Below are positions 1 to 13,708 of a stretch of 64,000 nt of DNA, piece by piece. The translations under genes were made by a program, and so were the position numbers. The stretch lies in the NCBI RefSeq assembly GCF_036417845.1, contig NC_089982.1, positions 68,337,684 through 68,401,683 on the forward strand, read 5' to 3'. The stretch is from Apteryx mantelli (lineage: Eukaryota; Chordata; Aves; Apterygiformes; Apterygidae). Each line of letters starts with the position of its first letter. Within the stretch, counting starts at the first letter, position 1. The notes beneath the pieces were generated by a model that had not been told where the DNA came from, did not search any database, and was given only the letters and a program-made list of their open reading frames with translations.

Positions 1-3000
1 CAAAACCTTTGGGCAGTCAAATGAGATCTGACGCATTGCTCTTTCTTTACTGATGTTTCACTTCATGTTCAGTATTCACATAATTTGCACACTACATTGA
101 AGATGTGTATTAAATAAAAATGCTGTCTGTCAATGGTCTGGAACTGGTACCATAAACATAACTCTCTGACAAACTCTGCATCTTTATTTAATGAATCTTT
201 ATTCCACACAAAGAAGAGGTACAGGAAAACACTAACTTTTTTTTAGTATTTTAAAATCCAGTGATTGGAAATATAGGAAATTAAAACTAGATAATTGAAG
301 TTCACTGCTAAAATAATCTAATACTTAACCCTGTAGCTCTTCATAAGTAAATTCTCCCTTTAAGCTGACATCTGTGTCCTGCAATTTCCTATCAAAACTG
401 ACTATTATCTTAAAATATTTTAGAGTATATAGTAAAGAAGGGATCTGGGGCTCTTTGACTGAAGATTTAATGTGCAGACTTAACAAAATAATACTTCCAT
501 GAGGAATATTTCTTTTACTCTTTGTGAGGAAATTAGCCTAATGCAAGTGAATCTTCTTTCCTTCCAGTGTACTTTTTACAAATTCCTATGAATTTATGAC
601 TGTTCTACTTTTTTGCTATTTAAACATTAACCCTTGACAAACTCTTATGATCAGTAATGCTCTCTTGCAATAAGTTCCACAGAGTAGTTCTATTCACACT
701 TTAAAAGCATTTCCATTTATCAAGCTTATCATTTTCTGTTTTCTTTTGTTTTATCTCATAGTACAGTCCCTCATTCCCTTACGAGAAAAATGGTAGAAAA
801 ATAAAATGCCATGGACCACATTCTCAGAAGGTAAAACCTGAATTCTACCTGTGCAAAAAAGCTGACAAATTTACATATTTTTTCACAGCTTTAGTGCTTA
901 CAAAGTGAAAGGGGCAGGCTTGTTTCATCCAGATCTTTGTTTTAATAAAATACGAATTTTCAAATTCAATAAAGATGTGCTCAGTAAATTCCTGCAACAG
1001 ATTCAGGTATAGATTCCATATTGTTACTTAGACTACAACATGCCTATTACTAGAAGGTGACATATAAATATTAACGAATCTAACGTTCATAATATGCTAT
1101 AATAATGCCATTAGATTATTAATATATATTACATTATTATGTATAATATATATTATTAATATATATTATTTATACACATTTGTGCTAGATATTGTTGATG
1201 GTGGGGAAATGGGATGTAATTGTTGTTCCACTTCTTATAAAAATGTATATCACAACCAGCTGCTGGCAGAGAAGTTCCACTAGAATGAAATTTATCCTAA
1301 GACTTTGAGTATTATCTGTCTTACATTTATTATTTTTCATACTACCAACAGCTGCAATGGTACTTCAGAGCTGTTGATTCAGCACCATTTCTCATACTTT
1401 TGATTTTTGGACAGATCAATAAGCCTTTTACAGATCAATAAGCGGTGAAGATAAATGGTGATAAATTAATACATTTTAAATTCCCTTTAAATCTGTCTTT
1501 ATTATCACATTTTTTATTGTGCCAGTCCTTCAGGGCACAGAGAAACTGCCTCATCCTTCACATCCAGTAGTGTGGCTATTCTCTTTTGCAGTAAGAAACA
1601 CACCGATATCATACTTATTATCAATAAACCAGAGACACTGTGTTATCTGGCAAATGAATGCTGGACTTAAAAATTAAGAGTTCTCTTTCTCTTACTAGCA
1701 AATCATTTTAATCCATGTGTTTCAGTTTTTCTGTCAATAAAAGGGGCACTCATTTCACCTCTCACAGATACAAAGCTTAATCAATGGGTAAGGTGTTCTG
1801 CTGGTGTTAGTTCTTGCTTGACTTACTAAACCCCCACCAGTTTTTCCATATCCTTGGATCTGAGTTGTTACTTGAGTCCTGAAATGGTGTGGAAAAAAGT
1901 GTATTTTAACCATCCATTTATAAACTACAATTTTTATGTTAGGTGGATGTTTTTACTCTCAAGAAAATTACCCCCAGCTTTTATGAAAAGAACTGGCTGG
2001 ATAATTCAATAATAATGTCTGTCTAAATATACTCTAATATTAACCTCTGCCCTGTCAATAAGAGGGCATGGAGGCAGATTAGTTCTTACATTTAGTTATC
2101 TTTTTATTTCATTGAAGTTTTGTCTTTTTTCCGATTTTGCACCTCATTAGTCATGATCAAAGTGTCCTCTTCTTAATAGTGCCCTAATGGGATGCTATGA
2201 TCACGTTTTCTGACTAATCTGAAAGTCCATTAACTGAATTACAACAGAGCCTGATGCATTTTGAGCCTTGAAGTTTTTTGGATCCATTTTCCTGGGGCCC
2301 TTTTTCTCCCTCTAGCTCTGGGCACTTGACTGAGGTTCCCAGGAGCCTAGTTGCCCTGGACTTCCTCTATAATTGACAGAAAGAGACACCTCCATTGAAA
2401 AATGAATCAGATACCCCCAGAAGATGATTTGGCTCTTCTGTGGGACAAATCTTTCTCAGGCATTTTCCACTGGCTACAAAAGGACGCTATGGCAACCAGG
2501 ATCAGAACTTAGGCAACTTATTTTAGCTCCTAGAAATAACTAGAATGACTTTGGGCTGTATTTTATGAATTTACCTGTGATCCTTGTCCCTGTCCCACTC
2601 ATGAGGGGCTATTTTAATAATTTGCAGTTATGGGTGTTGACTGACAATGAAATACATACATCCAAGAGCTATAAGATCATCTCTGGGCAGGCTCTAGAAT
2701 GACCACCATAAGCATAGGTCATTTTTTTTTAAATCTTGCACTTCCATACATAGTATTTCCTATCTGTTCCAACTATCTATACGCTTTCTTTCTCAGAGGT
2801 CTGCCTAAAGCCATCTTAAACCTTGCTGACAAAAATCTTTTATCTGAAGGAGTGGATACACTCCAAAATTCATCCACAAAAATGTTCCAAAAGCAATGTT
2901 ATCCCATTTAAGTAGTTCCACTATCATTTTTTTTTCTGCCTCTGAAAACTGTTTTATGAGGGATCAATCACATAGTCAATGGGAATAGATACAGCAAGGC

Positions 3001-6000
3001 TGTGTGACAGAGTATCCCATCTTCTGGAGTCAATAACTGCTTCAGAGAATGGAGTAGAAAATCTTTGGTAATCAGTTAGGAAAACTACCCACAGGAAAAA
3101 CTGGGTCAAAACCTTCATTAGTTAGAGGTCGGCTTATATCCTTCCTCTGCCATAGCCTAGTGGAAAATAATTCCAAAGAAATTTTACATGTTTCTTCACT
3201 AGACTGGAGCCATATTTCAAGAGAAGCCATTCATTTCATTGCTATCAATAGATAAGGTACTGGGCATTATGTGACTCAGGACAGTAGCTCTCAGCCTACA
3301 AAGCCATTAACATGTAAATAGTACAGGCCAGAATGTTTGTACTGTGTCAGATTGAGTTTTGGGCTATAAAATGGTGTGCAGTCAGTTGAACTTAAATCCT
3401 GTCACACTGCTCCATGCAAAGTCATGCCATAGGCTCCAGCAGAAGCAATGCAGGCAATGCATGGGAAGCGGGGAATATATGCTTGGAACCAGGACTTCTT
3501 GTAGGTCCAGGCACCAATTTCTTGGACATTTCCTGCTTGCCTCATCTTAGAGGCATCTGGAGATGAACAGATCTAGGATTCGGGATGCTAGTCTTGCTGA
3601 GAAGCTGTTGGGCCACAGCTGCGAGAGAAATAAATCAGTAGCAGGGCTGTGTGTCTTCTGATTCAAAGGGATCACTCAACAAAACTGGAGATACGACAGT
3701 TGGAAAAGTTCCACTCCCACAGTGACTACTTTTGCATCACTGTAGATAATGTTTAAAAAAGTAATAAATAATCAAAATAAAAACTAGCTGAAGTATGAGG
3801 CTCAAACATATAGTTTTTCAATGATTTTCTGAGGCTTTGCTCTGCTGGCATTTAATCAAGCTTTTTCCTCTAACTCTTGGAACATTTTCCCTATCCTGTA
3901 TTTCTGCACTGTGCGGTGAGACTTCACTCACCCATCAGGACAGCCTTTGTATATCTTTCCTCTTCAGTGAACACAGACTTATTGTTAATTTGTGTAGCTG
4001 CCCAGACACCCACAATTAGTACTTTCATTTTCTGCCAGTTGTTTAGTCACATCTAATCACTGTGAAAGGTACAGAAAATCTTTTTGAAAAATCACCGAGT
4101 TTTCAAAAATGCATCTTGACAATTTTATTTGGCTTTCTAATTTATTGTGTTCATTTTCCCACCTCTGGTAAAGGATTCTATATAAAGAATTCTATATATA
4201 TTCTATATAAAGGACTCTTATTACCATACAAACCCCAGGAATATCTTATTCATCTAATATACGCTCCATGTAAAGATACCACTGAGTCTTTAACACTTAC
4301 AAAAAACAAAGGGTGGGATTTTCTAGAGAATTAAGATCTGGTCCAACCCTGTTGGTGGAAATAAAACTCTACTTGAACTGTCTTCTTCCATTCAAACCAC
4401 TATGTCTTGGTCCTGACTATAGACTTGTTAAGTTAGCCTTATTCCTAACTAAAGATCAAATATTAACCCTTGAAAATCCACTCCTATTCTGTTAACCACT
4501 TAGAGTTAAAATTAATTTGCTTCCAAAGTGTCTTGGACTTTTTTAGTTAGCATGATTTTCACACATATTGGGAAGAGCTGAAAAAGTGTTATAGGTCCAA
4601 ACACAGGAGACAAAATAGACAGTTTAGAGGTTGTTTAGTTCACTTGCTCTTTTATTTGATGATATTAGATGCTTGTGAGGGAAAACTAGAGTCTCCAACA
4701 TAAATTCTAGTAAATCAATCCCCTTTCTGCTGATATAGCCAAGATGGAAGCAGATGCTTTTCACTCTCTTGGCACACCTTCTTTGGCAGGCTGCAACATC
4801 CTGCTCTGAGAAGGCAGGAATCAGAGCAAGGGCAAAAGTCAGAAAGCAGAAAAGTTGAAGAAGTTATACAGCAGAGAAACAGGAGAACAGCTTATGGCAT
4901 GCTGGGTGCAGCATGGGCTGGCTGGAATAGAGTTCAGAAGTAGGATGCAGAGAAGCTGTGAGCACCACAGGAACCATGCAGAAGGAGGAACTGAGAACTG
5001 CTTATAGGGCAGATGTAGCTGGATGCTGGTAGATTCACTTTTTACAGAAGGAAGTTGAGGCAAGATGGAAGAAAAACTCAAAGCTTTTGAGACCCAGGGC
5101 TTGCAGCTAATCCAGGCTTTAAAAGAAATAATAAAAATAATGCTTTGGGCAGTGAGTTAATGTAGATCAAGAAATAAAATTGTTCTCCTTCTAGAAGCCT
5201 TTATAGTTAGATGAGCTGCAGTTAGAACAGCCTCTTTTGGGAAGTTCTGCCAGATGAATGTGCGTATGTGTTTGTGTGTGTCTGTGTTTAGGGAACACGT
5301 GTGTATGTGGCCTCTTCCAAGACAAAACAGAAGCTGATTCTCAAAAACAGACCTTTTAAAGGACTGGATGGACTCTACCTCCAAACTGTCTTTACAACTT
5401 TCCCCAAAGAACACATGAGAAGGTGATTTGTTTTACTCTGAATTGTCATGGGTGAAGCCTCTATACCAAGGATATGTGCAACTACCCCCCTTGCCTTTTA
5501 TCCAAGTGTTTCTTGATCTTCCAGCAGCAACTAACAGCTGAAGCGGTTCAGCACTTTTTTCTCTATTGATACCTCAGGTAGTTTGGGCTATGCCATGGGG
5601 AAGCTGTTGTCTAGTTCAGGTCCTTCTCCCAGACTGAAATTTTCCCCAGAATGAACAACTTCATGGTGAAGAGGCTATTTATCTCCCTGGATAAAATTGA
5701 CCCCATATACTAATCAAGCTCTTGAAAAAGAATTTAGAATATCATCTGAACTACGCTAATTCTCCAGTAATAACTTTTCTTACTATGCATCATTTTAACT
5801 TTGCTGATACAAAAATCTAAGTGAAAAAATAACATGAAATTAACTAATCATTTTACACATTTATATTTAATTTTAGATGGTTTGGATCAAAATTTGCACT
5901 GTATCTCCATGTATTTAAAATATCATGAAACATCAACTTGATGTACTCATTCAGGTCTATCTCTACTTGTTAAAATATTGAACCGCATAGACAGCAAAAC

Positions 6001-7220
6001 TGCCAGAACACTGTTTGACAAGAATACACTAAAGAATAGAGGGGAGATGTAACAGAACTGTGAATTTATCTCACACACAAACAGTAAGATATTAAATCAA
6101 ATCAGCAGGAGAAATGACTGTTTTTCATTAAGAAACTGAAACTGAAGTAGTCTGAAAGGATGGGTAATGGGATGACATAAACATCTGACAAAATTCAGAG
6201 GGCTCAGGTGTGTTTTGTATTAAACTTTATGTTCTTAATACAGCAGATATGAACATTTATAAATATATTCAAAGCTTCACCAGCTTTCCAACAGGTAAAC
6301 AAATAAAAATAGCTCATTGATTTACGGGTATGTCAAGGTTTTAAAATGTGAAATTTGAGTAGGAGGGTGCTAGAATAGTCTCTGCTGCATCTACTACATC
6401 GAACATTTTTTACCAAATAGTTTAATTATCCTTTAAAGAGGTTGCTGGCATATTTTGCAGCAGCACCACATGTGACTAAATCTGGCAGGTGTTAAGATCC
6501 CATACTCTTCTGCCCGAGTCCTAGGAAACGATGTGAGGAATATCAGGTTTATGTAGTTTTAGTTGCTAAAGGGGAAGCCAGAATATATCTGGATAGAAGA
6601 CTAAAATGTTCATCCTGGAGCATACTTTTTGATAAGCCACTCACCAGGCCCTTGTACCTCATGCACAAGTGACTGTCAGTAGACATTTCAATGCATCTGG
6701 ATAATGAACTAGATCACGCAAGGGGGAGGTTTCCTGGGTTGCTGAGTTTACATGAGGGGGGCCTTTGCCAACACATAATAGCAGGAGGGCAATGACTAGG
6801 AAGCATGTTTCTTCCAGAGCCCCCTCAGAGCATGTGGACCCAGTGTCCAGTGCCATGCCCTGCCAGTACAGGGCTGACTGCAGCTTAGCATCACCTATCT
6901 TCCCTGCTCTCAGGCTCCATGCACTGGGTGCAGCCCAAAGTGGGAGGCAAAGCATTTTGCTTCATTGTGAATGTGTTGTGTGGCTGCAGTGGAGGGGAGA
7001 AAATGTTCAAGTCTCACACTGACAGGCATTGTGGGAGTTAAGAGGGCTGATGACCACCGACTTCTGTCTTGGCTTGGGAAGTCATCTCATGAAACAGAGA
7101 GAGTAGAAAAGGCTCCATCAGTGGAGATGACTGGGTAGCTGTGTTCTTTGGTTCAAAGGCCTCTTCAGCCCTGAGCTCTAAGAAGAAAGGTCAAAAATCT
7201 CTGTTTGCGTCATGCCTATT
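1..7220. other. AT-rich non-coding flank
   Basis: I see no exon, RNA gene or named transposon. Short open frames here (up to 98 codons) have no recognisable protein, no splice context and overlap on opposite strands. Minor features are the AT palindromic tract near 1,116-1,172, a TTCTATATAAAG pair at 4,176-4,187 and 4,201-4,212, a purine-rich stretch about 4,740-5,060, and a TG-rich run near 5,257-5,287. Confidence 0.6.
1116..1172. repeat. AT-rich self-complementary low-complexity tract
   Basis: ATTAATATATATTA-type palindromic units are repeated twice around a TTATGTATAATA centre, giving a tract that can fold on itself. Confidence 0.75.
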
Positions 7221-7309
7221 CACACAATGAATGTATGCTGGGAATATGCCCTATAGCAGACCATCCACACACTGAATGTTTGCTGGGAATCTCCCTATAG
7301 CAGACCATC
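7221..7309. repeat. 45-bp direct tandem duplication
   Basis: Unit 1 (7,221-7,265) and unit 2 (7,266-7,309) both read CACACA-TGAATGT-TGCTGGGAAT and continue through CCCTATAGCAGACCAT, with a few substitutions and a one-base gap. A further, more diverged partial copy may follow to about 7,352. Confidence 0.85.
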
Positions 7310-10300
7310 AACACAGTGAGTGAACTGTTTGTTGGACATTCTGCTAGGAATCTTGCTGACCTGCGCAGTGTTTTAGATTAACAGGAATTAGGACTTTCAT
7401 TTTATGACAGATACTAGCTCTTTCTGTCTGACATACAAACTTTACCAGGCTAAAACTTAATGAGTCAATGCTCATTATAGCAAAATCATAATTTTACCTG
7501 TTTGTGATAGATTAGCAAGGCTCAGCAGATACCAGCTGACCCATATATCACTACTGCCTTATCAGTGACATGAGACAGAAAGAAAAATTTCTTTGAGAGT
7601 TCAAATTAGAAAGAGCTCGCACACTACCAAACCCCATGGACCTAAATGAGATGTTTGTGTTATACTTTGGATCCCTCTTGCTGCAAGTGAATTTGTGCAA
7701 ACCTGGGAACCTTGGGAATGAGAAAATCACTCAGGGAGCTAGAACCTCAGCAGATACATATCACCATATGGCTGAATTAATTGATTCAATGTTGTATGGC
7801 TGATTTATACCAGCCAGGCCATCATCTAGCCTCATGCAAGATATTTTATACTTGCCAAAAACATTGACATAATATTTTTCTTGAATAAGATTAATGAATG
7901 TCTTGGAATCCACTGTAATCTTATTTACTTATTTTGATTAGTGTAAAGAATTTATTAAATAGTTTTTCCATTTTAGAGTATGTGTCTATTAAATGCTATG
8001 CATACTGTTTTATAACTATCTATTCTACAAATGGAATGAAAATGTTAGTATGTTGGAGAAACTTCTTCCACTTCTGTGATGTCTCAAAATAAAAAGTAAT
8101 TTTTCCTTGTTGCAAACCAAAACTGTTTCTTTTTGCACCTGGAACTACATAAAGAAAATGTAGATGTTAAGGAATGCAATTTCATTATCTATTAAATGTT
8201 ACATGAGTAGTCTGGGATCTCAAACCCGCACTGACCTAACAATATGCTTTAGGTGTTCTCTAAAGAATTGTGTATGCCTAAGTCTCCACATTCAGATCTT
8301 CTAAACCCCAGGTATCAGTTTCCACATACCCACAATTTTCAATCACTGCATCACTGGGCTCACATGTACATATTTTTTATCTTTTAAATACTATAACGTC
8401 TGTTACCAATACAGCATTCCAACTAATCATTGGGAAATGCTCTAGAGACACAGCCAAAGAATAGCATGTAATTGACACTCTAAAATGAGAGCATATAGAT
8501 ATTTAAAGTCTGTTGACTCTTACACTTCCACTAAATTAATTCCCATATCACCTAAATGACTCCCGAGGAGATTTTTCTGCACCATGGAAATTCTGGCAAA
8601 AAACAAATACATAAATCTTGCATGTAACCCTTGCCAGGATTGCTGTGCATTCCCCACATTTTTGCTTGCAGAGGATTGTCTGTTAGCTATTTTCAAAGCA
8701 TGCCTCACTCCAGACAAAAGACAGCTAGAAGGATGTGACTTCCCCTCCATTCTTCAGACCTGACTCTTATCCTCCTACCAAAAGGGTAGGATGAAACTAT
8801 GAGAATATACAGGCTCAAATTTCTTCTCTCTCTGTGGAGCCATGAGTGCAAGTTTCAGAAGAATACTTTAACAGTCAAACTGAATAGCTATGCAGAACTA
8901 AATATTGAACCAGAAGGAGGGGGAAAAGTATATCTTTTAGTTAGCATACCCATCTGCAAGTAAGGGATTCAGGTTTCAGTGAATACTCTAGTGGATGTCT
9001 CTTTTTTCAGCATTTTGTACTGGTTAATTTAGGTGACTTCTCATTTAGCTGAATGAATCCCTTTTGCTGCACCCAAAACTTCCCCTGTGTTTTAGAGGGA
9101 GCTTAGTAAAATTCATGTGCCTAAGTTAGGCATGCAAATTCCTTATACAATACTAAGGAGCTGTAGGAACCTTAGGAGGGATTAGAGAGAGGATTAGCCA
9201 CTGAACTGAGGAGAAAAACCTCCAAAAGACAGCAATTTAAGGGTCTAAATCATACAAGAGTGCTCAAGGTATGGTTGCATTTTAAATACCACTACTGCAG
9301 GAACACTGTACATTTGGTTAAATCTTTCTTCTCTCTCTAGGTGTCTAACTCAGAACTTGCACTTTGTCAAGCACCCAAAAAAAGCTGCTCCTAAAACTGA
9401 GCTTCTTGGCAGTTAGGGTTTGCCTGTTCTTTGGGGTTTGGGTTTTTTGTTTATTGTTTGGGTTTTTTTGTTAGCTCTCAAATATTTTAAGTTAAAAACA
9501 AGATCTCTGGGAGATTGGGCCCAGGTGTACACCCAGGACATCAGACTAGCCTTTGTTTTCTTTTCCCAGGGAATAAAACCCCATAAGACCAGCATTCTCT
9601 CATAGTTAGCATATTTATTTATAATGGTTAATTAAAAGGTTTGCAAGATCCAGAATTTTGCTCTGCACTGAACTTTACACTGGAGGTGAAAGAAAGTATT
9701 AAAACAGGAATGGTTAGATAATAAATGTTAACAAGGAAAACCTATTAAACGTAGGAATTGCAGACTGAATATGAAGTTAGGACTTCCTTTGCAGCAGTCA
9801 CAATTCATAATAATTTGAAATTAATTAAAGACCTTTTACTTTCTGGAATTGAAAAACAAGACAAACTCTGGACAATGCAAGAAGTACAGGTCTGGAAGTT
9901 ACAATATTGTAAAACACATGATCTTAGAGTGAAATCTAGATGTTGGAAAGGACATTGGAACTCTCATAATTTAATTCACTAGGAAGCCCAAATCCTTCAT
10001 CCTTTCTGAAGAATGTTTCCTAAACATTGGTCAAAAATAAAAAAAATAAAAGGAAGTGATGCCAAAAGCATGTCACATTATAATAAAGCAGAAAACAGAC
10101 AGTATTTGTATTCTTTTTATATCTGTATTTAAGTATCTATTAAGTACAGTATAATTTAATTATGTATATCCATTAGGAATACTAGTAAATGGTGATGTCA
10201 CTCTGCAGTCTGAATTACAGAAATATGAAACAAGACAACCATCAGTTCAGATTTAAATTAATATATATCTGCTAAGGAACTAGCTCAATAGGTCTCTTCC

Positions 10301-10943
10301 TAGATACTAAAAAGAGATTGTAGTGGCATCAGAAAATATAAGGGAACATCTCTGAATTGTTATTGATTTCACTGATTTGTATTATGACAGACCCTCAAAG
10401 GTAACTGCTGGTGGCCACACCTGCCAAAAGACACAAGGAGGGAGACTTTAACCTTAGTTGGCCTTAATTCAATCTTGAAATCCTAAAAAGCTCACTTACA
10501 CGCTATCTAATCCTCAAAGTGCCCTCTATGTAATAGATTAGTGGTTATAGCTGCTTGCTTCCTTTAAATTGCAGAAACTGTTCTGCATTCAGAAAGCAGA
10601 AATGGAGGATCTATTCGTCAAGGTGAAAAACTCCGCAGCCTAAATGGCATGAGAAGGCTCCTATCCGCGCTTAATGAATATGTTTTTCTCTGGCACAGTT
10701 TCAATAAAAAACACCGAAACCCAATGGTTTGACAGTGTGGATGTCCTTCCAAGACACAGGAGACACGGTTTTGAATCTCCTCAGGCAGAGGCTGGAAATC
10801 TGAGTTTCTCACTTCCTGAATATGTGCTTCCAATATTAGTTTACTGTACAAATCTACATTTTAAGAGTAACCCACACTTTGTTCTTCAAAAGAAAGTGTA
10901 CTAGCACCAGATATCAAGGTTGCAGCATCTGGATCCTGACTGG

Positions 10944-10991
10944 ATATACATACATACATACATACATATATATATATATATACACACACAC
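10944..10991. repeat. ATAC / AT / AC compound microsatellite
   Basis: A run of CATA tetramers passes into alternating TA and then CA dinucleotides over 48 bases. Confidence 0.95.
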
Positions 10992-11656
10992 TAACATAAC
11001 ATACTTCCCTGCAATTTTGATTAAGCCACCCAAAAGATGAGATTTTAGAGATATTTTGGCTAATTGTAAGCAGTTGCCTGCTAAGTAAATTGAATTTGTT
11101 AAACTTTTTGTTCTGCATACTGAACAGTGGTCCAGTTTTCTATCTCTTTCTCAGGCTCTATCAGCAGTATGGGTAACCTACAGGTACCTGTGGGTAGCCA
11201 TCTGCATTCTGTTTTGTTTTTAGCCAGGCAGCATGTGGGTACCTCACCTAGAAGTACCCACTTTTATTAATAGAATGGCTCTCAGACCCTATCACGTGCA
11301 ATTTGCAAACTAAAGTCCCAGTCCTGTGGTGGCTGGCGTTTGGAGACTTAAATGCAGTTAAAGTTTCACACTGAGTTCAAGGAACTCTGCTTTACTTTAA
11401 TAAAGTAACTAGTTTCATTATATTGACAGCAATAGTAATAAATAATCTATAACCGGATTATCACATTATATGCCACTGCCAACTACTGATAAAAGATTTA
11501 ATTAAATGTCATTAAATTTGGAAAAATTTTTTTAGCAAAATGTATATAATCTGTTATTTCATAGGGCCCTAGGTGACAGTCAGAATGTTCAAATGACATT
11601 TTGGATTACTTTTATCACCATACTTTAAAAGTGAATCACATTTTAGCAATAAAAAT

Positions 11657-11678
11657 AAAGTGATTTTAAAATCGCTTT
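11657..11678. repeat. 22-bp near-perfect palindrome
   Basis: AAAGTGATTTTAAAATCGCTTT reads the same on the other strand except for one symmetric pair. It sits in a long AT-rich, repeat-free stretch. Confidence 0.8.
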
Positions 11679-13675
11679 TAAAAATATTAAATTCATCACA
11701 AGTTAAAACCCTTATTTTAAAATCTAAACACTTATCCTTTAACATTTATAGTTATGTTGACTTTAACAAAAATGTGTGCAAGCAACAGTTGATGAAATAT
11801 TTGTAAATCAACAAATCACAAAAATTAAGTCTACTTGGATCATATAAATAACTCCTATTTATCAGTCATTAAAACTAGTGTTATGTTTCTCAAATATTTT
11901 GATGGAAATTAGGAATAAACCAAGAAGGGATACATTTAATTTCAGCATGCTTTTAGGCCTAGATAGTATATTTTCATATGCAATCAATCAAACCTATTTC
12001 TAAAACTGACCTAAAATTGTTCCCATTCAAGTGCTTTGCCTCATTGTGACTCTAGTACCAAATAAGTTTTAATAAAAACTATTTTTATTGTCTTCACCCG
12101 TTTCATAATTTTCTATCTTTAGGCAACATTTAGTCAATATTCACATCAACTTGGACGCAGACACTCAGCTGACACAGGAGGGTTTTACCACTGGGACCTC
12201 TGAGCTTTACTGCTGGCTAAATACATAACAGTTAGAACAGCACCAAAAAGAATTATTATGTTAGGGAAAATCCTAATATGATAAAAAGGAAGACAATCTG
12301 GCTCAGGCACTATCCACATAGTGAAATGTCTTGGTGTCAAGGAGCCTGGAAACCCTGAGCTCTTCCTATGCTTGCCAGACTGGCTTATCAGATGCTACCA
12401 GATACGCTGGCAAAATCTCTGCCAGAGAGATTTTTGGTAAATTAAGAATGTTCCTCCAAAACATTTAGTCTTTCCTGAATCCACAGCTTCTGGCAGAAAC
12501 TTTTACCAAACCGATTTGTTTGCTGCTCTTTTTAATCTCATAAATTTGCAACTAACTCAGCTCTGTGATTATTCTCCCCTAAATTAATCTGTAGTTTCTG
12601 TAATTTATATAAAAATGGCAATTATAGTTTCATACTTGTATACACATATATTTTCTGGGTGTTTTGGAAACTTATTTCATACAAACTTCTTTCCATGTCA
12701 TTTTAATACTGATGATTCTGCTTTCTATTAGTCCAAAGTGGTCCCTGCCAAAAGCAAGTTCATAATCAGGTCTATTCTGCCATCAGTGGAAGCTTTGAAA
12801 GCAAAACTAGACAAAACTCTACAGAAACCAAGAGCTTAAAATCTTGTCTTCATGTCAAGAAGATTAAAAAAAGAGCAATGTATAACATATAGTATTTGGT
12901 AAGTATATTGCTCCTTAGCTTAAGATATCTTGCTTGTAAGATCAGAAACCTAAAAAAAAGTGAAAGAACGTGATCTACCTCAATAAACCTCTTTTAAAAA
13001 ACAGGGTCTTATAAGCATTGATATGGTTTGTCCCAGAAAACCATCTTGGTGAACTCATTTGAACTGTTCTGTCAAGGTACATCAGCTGCATCAGACTGTT
13101 ATCAAAATAATTCCAACTTTGTGCACAAATATGATAGAAGAAGGTATAATCACACAGTCTCTAACAGACTGTCAGATTTTAGATATGCAGAGAGATCGAA
13201 ATAGAGTTTTCAATCCTGATTATTAATTAAAATATCCTGAATACAGATACCAATGACAATTATATTATCTGATTATACATGCCCAGCAGAAGGATGGTCA
13301 CATAAACATCCATAGTTAACAAGGAGGAAAAAACTCTCATCATAGAAACAATCCTTACATTTTTTTTTTTATTCTAGGTTGTCTTTTAGCTCTAGCTTGC
13401 ACGTCTTTAGAGCCTACTTTTTAGGGCTATAAATCCAGTTTAAATGTCTGTATTCTATTGCAGAATATATCATCCAGGATACATTTGGACAAACTGGTTC
13501 CTTTTTAACCAAGAGGAAAATGAAACTGCAACCATTTGACTGAAAACACCTTTCCTCCCCAGGATACCTTTGGATAAAAGAGGGAAGTCCTATGGACTGT
13601 ATTATACAGAGGTCACTAAAAATAATTGCAGAAGCTCCTTCTGATTTTAAACTGTAAGGAGCTATACTGTTTTGA

Positions 13676-13708
13676 AAAACAAACAAACAAACAAACAAAC
13701 AAACAAAC
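13676..13708. repeat. (AAAC)n microsatellite
   Basis: About eight uninterrupted AAAC tetramers. They generate the poly-(CLFV) and poly-(KQTN) open frames that overlap here on the two strands, which are therefore not genes. Confidence 0.95.

Noticed and set aside
9930-10030. CR1-like phrase TGTTGGAAAGGACATTGGAA
   Set aside because: One phrase only; the following sequence does not keep the CR1 order, unlike the copies at 50 kb.
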